Notes under the pieces: model-generated
Told to the model about the DNA's origin: nothing
Seen by the model: the letters and a program-made list of their open reading frames with translations, nothing else
Database searches by the model: none
In this document: positions 1 through 8,100 of the stretch, piece after piece
Layout of the letters: every line of letters begins with the position of its first letter
How positions within the stretch are numbered: the stretch's first letter is position 1
Assembly: GCA_963934015.1 (NCBI GenBank)
Contig: CAWVWT010000001.1
Location: 135,258 to 199,257, forward strand
Reading direction: 5' to 3'
Length of the DNA stretch: 64,000 nucleotides
Source of the DNA: MGIIb-P sp963934015
GTDB lineage: Archaea > Thermoplasmatota > Poseidoniia > Poseidoniales > Thalassarchaeaceae
Made by a program: the position numbers and the translations under genes

Positions 1-1134
1 TGCTTGACCTGTAGAAGAAATGAGGCTGGCCAGACCAACGGGGAGTGTGTACATGTCGTTTGAAGTATTGAATGTCAAAGCCAGAAGATATTCGTTCCAT
101 GCCGCTAGGAAACTGAACAAGGCGGTTACTGCTACCGCTGGAAGTGAAAGTGGCAAGATCACCCGCCAGAATACTTCGAATTGATTGCACCCCTCCAGGA
201 GAGCGGCCTCTTCCAATTCCCTGGGAACTGTATCAAAGAAGCCCTTCAGCATCCAAACACAAAGTGGCAACGCGGTCACTGAATATGCGAGAATTAGGCC
301 GAGACTTGTATTCAGTAACCCCAATGATTTCATGACCATGAAATAGGGAACTAGAATGATGATTCCAGGGAACATCTGTACTAGTAAGAAGGCAAACATC
401 GATCCTTCGCGTCCAGAGAAACGGAACCGACTGAAGGCATAGGCTGCTGGCACTGCAAGGGCGAGACCCATCAGGGTTGTACCGATGCTAACAATCAGTG
501 AATTGCGCATCCATATCCAGAAACTCGAATCCCCACCGAGCATCTTGGAGAAGTGCTCTCCTGTCCAATCAGAGACACCAATGTCCCCCCCAAGGATATT
601 GCCGGGTGACATCGCAACATCAAGAATCCAGAGTACAGGAAAGAGGATGAGCATGACTGCATGTAGGAGTAAGATGTGAGAGCCGATTGCCCCCAAACGT
701 GGCGCTATACGCTTGTTTCGAGCCAAACCATCCTCAGCACCCTGCACTGATAACAAGCCCTTGGCCCAAGCCGAAATGACAGGAGATGAAAGCCACCAAA
801 GTGCAAGTATAGCGGGTCCGACCAGCCACAGTGTCGACCATATGTCGATGACCATCCGCATTCCAGCAGCATAGTGAATGACACCGATGATTAGGACAAG
901 ACCCGCTTTGCCTATGGCCACATCCCGCTTCCATGTCTGCTCACCATTTGGTAACACCAACCAGAGGACGAGTAATGCAAATGCGCCGAGCAATGAAAGT
1001 TGAAAGGCCAGTGAATCTTCACGAATCCATTCAATACTCGAAAGTAGGATGTTGACGCCGACTGCGACGGGTAACCACAGACGAAGTGTCGCGATTTCCT
1101 GTGGTTCATACCACCGCTGTGAAAGGGACTTCAT
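1..1134 (-). CDS. MalG-like sugar ABC transporter permease, 3'-truncated by the window
   Basis: Reading the minus strand from the ATG at 1134 gives an open frame of 378 codons to the window edge, so the C-terminus is missing. It is a polytopic membrane protein of the CUT1/MalG permease family. The first ~170 residues carry several extra hydrophobic segments absent from a standard MalG. The conserved part then includes the permease EAA loop (EEAALLEGCNQFEVFWRVIL), followed by the typical LPLSLPA segment and FLAAWNEYLLAL. It would form a heterodimer with the MalF half of the upstream fusion gene and move a sugar across the membrane, powered by an ATPase that is not in the window. Its start codon overlaps the upstream stop by four bases (ATGA), so the two are translationally coupled. 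The substrate cannot be told from the sequence. Confidence 0.85.
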   Translation of the reverse strand, partial: MKSLSQRWYEPQEIATLRLWLPVAVGVNILLSSIEWIREDSLAFQLSLLGAFALLVLWLVLPNGEQTWKRDVAIGKAGLVLIIGVIHYAAGMRMVIDIWSTLWLVGPAILALWWLSSPVISAWAKGLLSVQGAEDGLARNKRIAPRLGAIGSHILLLHAVMLILFPVLWILDVAMSPGNILGGDIGVSDWTGEHFSKMLGGDSSFWIWMRNSLIVSIGTTLMGLALAVPAAYAFSRFRFSGREGSMFAFLLVQMFPGIIILVPYFMVMKSLGLLNTSLGLILAYSVTALPLCVWMLKGFFDTVPRELEEAALLEGCNQFEVFWRVILPLSLPAVAVTALFSFLAAWNEYLLALTFNTSNDMYTLPVGLASLISSTGQA

Positions 1135-3728
1135 GCACTCGCCTCCGTCGCATTACTTCGCTTCAGATATACCCATGAAAATACCACGAGCATGATGAAG
1201 ATCACCACTGACCAAGCAGCAGCCACACCATAGGCACCATCTCGGAATGCAACATCATAGACGTATGTAATCAGAATATCTGTTTCACCGGGTTCTCCAA
1301 ATCGCAGGTTGGGTCCACCATCAGTCATCAAGTAGATGACATTGAACATATTGAATGTCCAAATGAATCCGAGAAGACTCAATGGGACCAGGGCACTCTT
1401 CAAATTAGGTAGTGTGAGGTGTCTAAATTGATACCAAGAACTGACACCATCAACCTCTGCCGCCTCATACATTTCGCTGGGTAGGGCTTGAATTGCACCA
1501 CTCAATGACATCATCATGAATGGGACACCCAGCCAGATATTGACGAGGATAACGAGGGTTTTCGCCCCAGTGGGATCCGCCAGCATCTCAAAGTCCGTAC
1601 CCAATACTGAATCGATGAGACCTTCCGGTTGTAGCATTCCTTTCCAGACGAGGACCGAAATGTATGATGGAATCGCCCACGGGAGTAGTAGAGCAGTCCG
1701 GTATGCGGTTCGCCCCTTAACGTGAGGGTTGTCTAGAACCAGAGCCAAACCAAGGCCGAGGCCGACATGTGCAACCACATTGGCAACAGTCCAAATCAAT
1801 GTGAACAAGGTCACCCGTAGGAATCCAGCCGATGTGAGAACTGTGATGAAATTCTCCAATCCAACCCAAGTATTGTCGCCCAGATGACTTTGATCTGCGT
1901 TGGTAAATGATAACCAAATACCATAGATTACGGGATAGAATGTCAGTACAGCTAGAGCGATTAATGCCGGAGCGATGTAAGCGTGTGCAAGTTTACCTCG
2001 ATGCTTTCCTGCCTTTGCATCACGCCATCTCAGAATGGCTAGTAAGGCAACCAAAGAGGCGACAATAGAACCGATGGCAAACAGGATTGGGCTTGTATCT
2101 GGAGAGGGCGGGAGAATGTCACCGACTGATGTAGAGGCATTCATTGAGATGTGAAGAAATGGTTCTGCATTCCCCCCGTAGTCTACGAATACCTCAATGT
2201 GGTGAGTTCTGTCTGGAATCATTCCAGTAAGTCCACATGTCCAATTTACAGCTGATTGAGGCACAATGGCAACATCATTCACCCGCAGGAGTTCAACCCC
2301 TTCAGATGTACAAGAATCATAACCCATACCGACTGTACCATTTCCATTGACCAACAATTCTGAATGGGATAAATTGTCAACATAAATATGGTAAGAAATT
2401 GCCAGCGAATCGGCTGGAACTGTGATGTCGATTGTTCTGTATCCAGGTGAGAGGGGGAACGGTTCCGAGGTCGAGTGTGAAGAGAGGATATTGTCCATCT
2501 CAGCATCAGCCCCACCTAGGGCATCCTGAGAACTTGCACTTCCACCATGGACTTGCTCAAAGGCGGTTCCAAGTGGACCGTAAACAATCGACATGGCACG
2601 TGTGGTAGGAGCCGGTGTTGCGAGTTCTGCTTGTGCGAGGAATCCAGATAGCACGGAATCAGCCTGGACTTCGGGGTCTGCCGCAGTCTCAATTGCAGTA
2701 GGCATTGTCATCGTATCGAGTGCAAACGTCTTCTGCACAGAAGGTGATGAAAGATGCAGAGCAAGGTGGGTCGAGGATATTTTCTGCTCACTTTGTTTGG
2801 AAACAGACCACCCTTTGTAGGTGACAAGGGGCGATGCTCGCAATCCTGTTTCCTCAATAAGAGGGAGTAGTGTTTGCCCTACGTCGAGACGACCCGCCTC
2901 ATATGTGGCCCAATTCCAAGGACCGTCAACAATCATGGCCGCTTCAGATTGGATAAATTGAGATTCCATGGTCTCACCAACAGTACCTGTACGTACAACC
3001 TCATGCTCTTGCTCAAGGGAAAGATACCAATCCAATGCTTCCGCACTCCCGTTTGAGTCAAGTGTTGGATTACCTTCCTCATCGAACAGACTGCCGCCAA
3101 ATCCATTTTGGAAAGGGAACCACCAGTAAGCAACCTTGACTGGGATTGCCAAACCATACACATCACCTTGTGTGAGGTTTTCAGCAGCCCGAAGCATGTC
3201 CACTTGAGTCCAAGTCTCGTCAGGGTATGCAATGCCCTCAGCATCAAACAGTGCGCGATTGTAAAGTAATGATAGGCAATCTTGGCTGGCTGGAATACCA
3301 TACAATGCGTCCCCATATCGCATTGCCTGCAATGCTTTGTTGTCATAGATGGCTCGTTCAGCAGGAGTAAGGTGGGGGCGAAGATCCTCTAGCAAGGGAT
3401 ATCCATCTACGCGGACTTCACCGATTTCGCCCAATTGGTCACTGGAGAGGCGAACAAGGTCTGGTGCCTCCCCACCCTGCGCTGCGGTGAGATAAAGTTG
3501 ATCGATGTCTCCAAATGGAACTCCCGTAACTTCGATTTCCACATGTGGATTTGCTGCTTCAAATACATCAATTGCATCGAGGAAGGTGGCTTCTTCCTGA
3601 CTTTCAGCCGCAAAGGAATGCCAAACTTCCAGTGAAATTTCAGAATCGTCAGCGGCAGCGACGAATGTTGTTGGTAATAGGAGAAGGAGAGCGAGTAATA
3701 GAGGAAAACTTCGCCTCTCCATTGACAT
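1131..3728 (-). CDS. Fused sugar-binding protein and MalF-like permease (ABC importer)
   Basis: 865 residues combining two normally separate subunits. Residues 1-25 are a signal peptide (LLLALLLLLPTTFVAAADD). Residues ~28-410 match a MalE-type extracellular solute-binding protein, including the opening ISLEVWHSFAAESQ and the GEAPDLVRLSSDQ stretch. Residues ~430-560 form an extra beta-rich extracellular segment. A membrane helix follows, then a short basic loop, then a MalF-type permease with helices from AYIAPALIALAVLTFYPVIY onward and an EAA loop (YEAAEVDGVSSWYQFRHLTL). The binding domain is therefore tethered to its own transporter. The gene lies 25 bp after the HAD phosphatase gene and overlaps the MalG-like gene by four bases. 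A second ATG at 3722 is possible. No sequencing-type frameshift is needed to explain the fusion. The family is clear; the sugar is not. Confidence 0.88.
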   Translation of the reverse strand: MSMERRSFPLLLALLLLLPTTFVAAADDSEISLEVWHSFAAESQEEATFLDAIDVFEAANPHVEIEVTGVPFGDIDQLYLTAAQGGEAPDLVRLSSDQLGEIGEVRVDGYPLLEDLRPHLTPAERAIYDNKALQAMRYGDALYGIPASQDCLSLLYNRALFDAEGIAYPDETWTQVDMLRAAENLTQGDVYGLAIPVKVAYWWFPFQNGFGGSLFDEEGNPTLDSNGSAEALDWYLSLEQEHEVVRTGTVGETMESQFIQSEAAMIVDGPWNWATYEAGRLDVGQTLLPLIEETGLRASPLVTYKGWSVSKQSEQKISSTHLALHLSSPSVQKTFALDTMTMPTAIETAADPEVQADSVLSGFLAQAELATPAPTTRAMSIVYGPLGTAFEQVHGGSASSQDALGGADAEMDNILSSHSTSEPFPLSPGYRTIDITVPADSLAISYHIYVDNLSHSELLVNGNGTVGMGYDSCTSEGVELLRVNDVAIVPQSAVNWTCGLTGMIPDRTHHIEVFVDYGGNAEPFLHISMNASTSVGDILPPSPDTSPILFAIGSIVASLVALLAILRWRDAKAGKHRGKLAHAYIAPALIALAVLTFYPVIYGIWLSFTNADQSHLGDNTWVGLENFITVLTSAGFLRVTLFTLIWTVANVVAHVGLGLGLALVLDNPHVKGRTAYRTALLLPWAIPSYISVLVWKGMLQPEGLIDSVLGTDFEMLADPTGAKTLVILVNIWLGVPFMMMSLSGAIQALPSEMYEAAEVDGVSSWYQFRHLTLPNLKSALVPLSLLGFIWTFNMFNVIYLMTDGGPNLRFGEPGETDILITYVYDVAFRDGAYGVAAAWSVVIFIMLVVFSWVYLKRSNATEASA

Positions 3729-3753
3729 CTGACGCGACCATCTCGCCTTTCAC

Positions 3754-4440
3754 TCATTCCCCGCCTACGGCGGGGAATGGCTCACCTTCGAAGATATGCG
3801 GCCAAAGCAGCCGGCAATCCTTTTCCTGAACGTGTACGACACCTGCTTGAGCAAATCCATCGATGGCAATTTGTTTCTGTCCATTAAATCCAATAAAACC
3901 TGAACCTGGAATTCTCATACTCAAATCGGTATGGTTGTCGCCGATACTCACGATCTCAGCGGCGTCCAAGTTGTGAATTCTTGCCATTTTAGCGACCATT
4001 TCTTCCTTGTGATGGGCTGGAACTCTAACCTCACCATCATCCAACAAAAATCCATCATCATCATACTGAAACCCATTGGCGATCCAATCATCAACTTTGA
4101 GGATCTTCGCAATCGAACCAATGAGAAGGTCGACACCAGCGCTAACAATGGCAACAAGAATACCACGTGACTGTAACGCTTCGACGAGTTCCCGCGCTCC
4201 AGTCATCAACTTAACGCCCTGATAACAGCGCATCAATTCATCTCGATGGATTTGAGGTTGCACACTCTTCCACAGGCCGATATCATCAGCCATGAATTCG
4301 GCGTCACTCACCTCTCCTCGAAGGAAGCGATCAAGCATTTCCCCACTATTCGTACCGAAATGCTCGTGAATAATTCGCCATGAGGAGATGGTATCGATCA
4401 ACACACCATCACAGTCGAAACAAACAGCCTTGATTGACAT
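3754..4440 (-). CDS. HAD-superfamily phosphatase, phosphoserine phosphatase-like
   Basis: A 228-residue soluble protein. The HAD motifs are visible: motif I FDCDGVLID near residues 8-16 (nucleophile Asp and general acid Asp), motif II in VAIVSAGVD, and motif III/IV in VSIGDNHTDLSM. The order and spacing resemble the SerB/HAD-IB group, with an alpha-helical cap between motifs I and II. It would hydrolyse a small phosphate ester in the cytoplasm; serine phosphate or a sugar phosphate are both possible, the latter suggested only by the sugar transporter genes directly downstream. The ATG at 4440 is chosen because the longer open frame upstream runs through the tandem hairpins at 4499-4583. The last codons and stop overlap the hairpin at 3755-3779. 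Confidence 0.75.
   Translation of the reverse strand: MSIKAVCFDCDGVLIDTISSWRIIHEHFGTNSGEMLDRFLRGEVSDAEFMADDIGLWKSVQPQIHRDELMRCYQGVKLMTGARELVEALQSRGILVAIVSAGVDLLIGSIAKILKVDDWIANGFQYDDDGFLLDDGEVRVPAHHKEEMVAKMARIHNLDAAEIVSIGDNHTDLSMRIPGSGFIGFNGQKQIAIDGFAQAGVVHVQEKDCRLLWPHIFEGEPFPAVGGE
3755..3779 (-). terminator. Perfect hairpin over the HAD gene stop codon
   Basis: An 11-bp perfect stem with a 3-base loop (CATTCCCCGCC, loop TAC, GGCGGGGAATG on the plus strand). It contains part of the stop codon of the HAD gene (3754-3756) and lies 27 bases ahead of the start of the MalE-MalF fusion. No U-run follows on the minus strand, so it may be a processing or attenuation signal rather than a full terminator. 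Confidence 0.5.
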
Positions 4441-4498
4441 AGGAACACCGTATGTACCGACGAAAGGGTACCCGGTCAAGAAGGAATGGGAGCAAGGA

Positions 4499-4583
4499 CC
4501 CCACTCCGCCGAAGCGGAGTGGGGGCTCAGAGGGGGCACCCGAAGGGCGCCCCACACTGCCACCGTTCGGGTGGCCCCTGTGG
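4499..4583 (-). terminator. Three tandem hairpins downstream of the giant surface gene
   Basis: Three successive stem-loops fill the gap between the giant gene stop (4601) and the HAD start (4440). The last one in minus-strand order, 4499-4524, has an 11-bp stem with a four-base loop (TTCG on the minus strand). The middle one, 4533-4553, has a 9-bp stem that is complete only in minus-strand RNA: position 4538 opposite 4548 is A-C on the plus strand but a U-G wobble on the minus strand. The first, 4559-4575, has a 6-bp stem, with a possible outer helix CCACA/TGTGG to 4583. The strand-specific wobble supports a role in the minus-strand transcript: termination, 3'-end protection or processing. 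Confidence 0.6.
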
Positions 4584-4600
4584 TTATCTCTCAATTGTAC

Positions 4601-5176
4601 TCAGAACACTGCCTTCAAACTTGGCGGGTTGTACTGCGCTGCGAATGTCATCAAGATGACAGCGGTACCACCAGCTGGTGCGTACTGCAGTGTAACCTGT
4701 GCGTTCTCAATGGTCTCACCAGATGTTGGGTCAACCATGCGTATTCGGATCTCGTCAGAGGCTCCAAATCCTGCGGAACAATCTACGTTACAATCGATGC
4801 TATCCTTGTAGGTCACCAACGCTGAGCTGCTGCTCGGAGCGAATCCGTACACGCCATCAGGGTTGGCCAAACTGGTACGCTCACTGTGAACTGTACCTGC
4901 TTCATCAGTCCATTGAACAACAACATACACTGCCTGAGTGGCAAGTTCATTGTCGTGAGTTTGGACGTTGATGTTCCAATACAAGTTACCCTGTGGATCA
5001 TCAATCACTGCTTCAGGACCAAAGGTCAAACGAGGAGTTGCCTTTCCGCCTGCATCTGAGGCTAGGCTGTTTGCCCAGACATAGATTACACCGGACAGGA
5101 CCACAGTGATTGCAACGAGTAGAATCGTTGCAATCACTGGGCTAACTGCCGCATCATCGTCGGAGAGGGACTCCAT
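4601..5176 (-). other. Class III pilin module, possibly also made from an internal start
   Basis: The last 191 codons of the giant gene read as a complete archaeal pilin. An acidic leader (MESLSDDDAA) is followed by VSPVIATILLVAITVVLSG, the archaeal pilin N-terminal motif, and a C-terminal beta-rich region. It begins with an in-frame ATG at 5176, and the preceding bases on the minus strand are purine-rich (GAAGAGGAACTC, with GAGGA about 4 bases away), a usable ribosome-binding site. Two readings are possible: it is translated only as the tail of the giant protein, or it is also initiated internally as a free pilin. A membrane helix lies just before it, placing the leader on the cytoplasmic side where prepilin peptidase acts. 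Confidence 0.6.
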
Positions 5177-8100
5177 GAGTTCCTCTTCGTCTTCCTCTCG
5201 GCGGGAGCCCATGAGGAGAGCGCCAACAAAGGCGCCCACCAGACTCACTGCCATGAGGCCCGGGGCGAAGCTAGCAACCGAGGTTGCTGGGCGAAGACGT
5301 ACCATCTGTGGTAGTTCCTGTGCCGTGTCGTCCGTGGTCATGTTGTTGTCCTCCCAGTTCTTCTCTTCAAGCACAGGTCGACGGATCGAGTTGTCGATGT
5401 AATCATCTGTGTGCGGGTTAATCGTTCGCACTTCGATGAAGGCTCGTACCTGCTCAGATGGGTTGTTCAGAGTCACGTATCCGTTGATTACTGTCGTCTC
5501 GCCAATACCTGGCACTTCACCAGCGTCCCAGGACAGTGTTATCTGTTCCTGAATCAGTGTTGGGTTGTCGTCCACGTAGAAGCGAACCTGCACATCGTGT
5601 CCGTAGTTGTACAGACTTGGGTCATCACCAGTGTTGGTGATGATCACGTCGACTGGCACGCGCGTACCTGGTAGCACTGCATCAATGGTGTAGAAGTCAA
5701 ATCCAGGTCGCTCGTTGTCAGGTTGCCCTGCGTTCAAGTTACAGTCACCAGCTTCTTCACAGAATTGGTAATCTGGTTTTGCTTCCTCAACATTCGTTAC
5801 CTTGATGTGAATCGTCTCACGGATACTGCGCTGCTCGTAAACACCTGAGGGGCTCTGCGCGTAGTCGATGTGACTTGGCGCTGAAGCCGTATCGTGCATC
5901 CAAAGATAGACAGTACAGTATTCACCACTCGCAGGTCGCGCCTGGTGTACACCACCATCGGCGACACCGTCACCGTCTGCATCCTGCAAGAAGTCAATCT
6001 CGGTGGTTGGAGCATTGGTTGCTGCATCATCAATCAGGTCGATTGAAATTGTGTCATCATCGTTGTCCACTGTAATCGAGAAGTAGTTCTCGTAAACACA
6101 CAAGGATGTCTCTTCAACTGACCACATCAACTGGTCAACCGGGTGATCGTTGTCAGCCATAAGGCGACTTAGATCCCAAGTCAAGTTGCTGGCGTCCTCA
6201 TCGTCTTCCGTGACTTCCCACATCCAATCTAGTTCCATGTTGCCGTTAGCAACTTCAACGAATTGGTTGTTGTTAGCATCGAAGTCCAAGATTTGAGGCT
6301 GGTCGTTGACCGGGTTCACAATGAAGTTCACCGTTACATCCGATGCTTCCGCGTTAGCGTTTGCATTGTCTGTTAGACTGAGCACGATGTCACAGTCGCC
6401 ACCGGCCTCGTTCAAGGTGTTTTCAGCAATCGTGAGTACGTTCGACCCAATGTCTGAAGCGAATGGCACACAAGTGCCCTCATCCTCAGTCCATGTGTAG
6501 ATCTGTGGTACCGACTCTGTGTTCCAATCCGTCTGTGACTGCTCGTTCGCCATATCGACGACGTACGAGCGAGTTGCGTTGGACGTGTCACCAAGTTCCT
6601 TGGTGATGAGACCGTTGAAGTTCTCATCGTGGACGTTCAGGTTACCGTCACCGTCATCATAGAAGACTGGTTGACAGTCGAAGCGGTTCGTGTTACAGAT
6701 CTCTGGTGCGTCGTTGACGTTCCAGATACCGACTTCCATCGTCTGCGTTGCGCTGAGACCGTCACTGTCTGTGACAGTCAGCTGCAGGCGGTGGCCTCCG
6801 AACTGATTCTCGAGTGTATCAACACCCAATGTCTGACCAGCCAAGCTGTAATCATACGGTGTTGGGTAACTGTGAGAGTTCGTCGAAGCGTCTGTCACAG
6901 ACCACATCAGACCCGAGGATGCATCCTGATAGTCGCTGCCCTTGTCGGTTAGCGTAATCGTATGCGATCCTGAATCTTCATCGTATGATACATCTACCAA
7001 GTTCTCGATGATTGGCTTGGCACGCATGATATCGATTGTGATATCCTGGTTCGTCGTCATCACCAGTGGTGCGACGGAGTCGTCCCAGTCCCAGTAGTCG
7101 CCTTCCGCGTTGCGGACCTTGACCATGATCTGGTATGCGTGTGGGTCACCTGGAGCGCTACCTGTGCCAACGTAACTTCGCAATAGCAGCAGGTGGTCAT
7201 CCAGTGTACCGTCAGCGAGGTCGCCTCCAACGAGGTTGAAGTTACCGAACTGACCGAAGGTCTGACCCGAGGTTGTTGTTGCATTGAATGGCTGTTCTGG
7301 GAACACGCCTGCAACTTGACCATCTTGGCCGAATGGGGAATCCCACTGTACCATTGCAATCCAGCGAACATCTTCAGTTGGGTTACCAAGGCAGTCCCAT
7401 GGAACACGGAATTCACTCACTGGAGTGGTCGTGTACGGGTTGCCCATGAAGATACTCGAGGTGATTTGCGGGCAACTTGAGGTCACATCGACCCAGTTAC
7501 CTGTTGGCATGACCTTGCGCAGACCCCAGTTGTTGAGATCTTCCATCCACAGCATGTAGTCTGCCTTGATTGGCAGAGTGTGCTGTGAGTGCCAGTTGTC
7601 GCCAGTTGACGAACCACCTGGAGCTGTGTCGAGGTAGAACAGACCATCCGTTGTCACGAAGGTTGGACCCACGAGTGCAACGAACATGTAGTTCGAATCC
7701 CATGTCACGCGCATGTGCGCCTGTGTGGTTGCGTTCACAGCAACTGCACCGGGCATCATGTCGTCGGCTTCGTTCAGCATGTTGGTACCGAGCCAATCCC
7801 AGAGGATACCATCAACGGTGATGGTTCGGCCAGGGCTGCTTCGCCACGATGGGCTGACATACTCGGCGCGACCACCAGGCACAGCAACTTGCTCGCCTGT
7901 AGCGTAGTTGGTAGCCATGGATAGGCTGCGGATGTACAATCCAACATCAGTGGCTGGGTTGCCCATGTGTAGAACGGTCAAGTCCAGGAGGTTGCCCTCG
8001 TGAACAATTGCGTCTGCATCGACAGTCAACTTGCTTGGCATCCACTGGCTAATCATGGAACCATTGTTGAGTACACCGTTACCGATACTGGTTACCGTTG

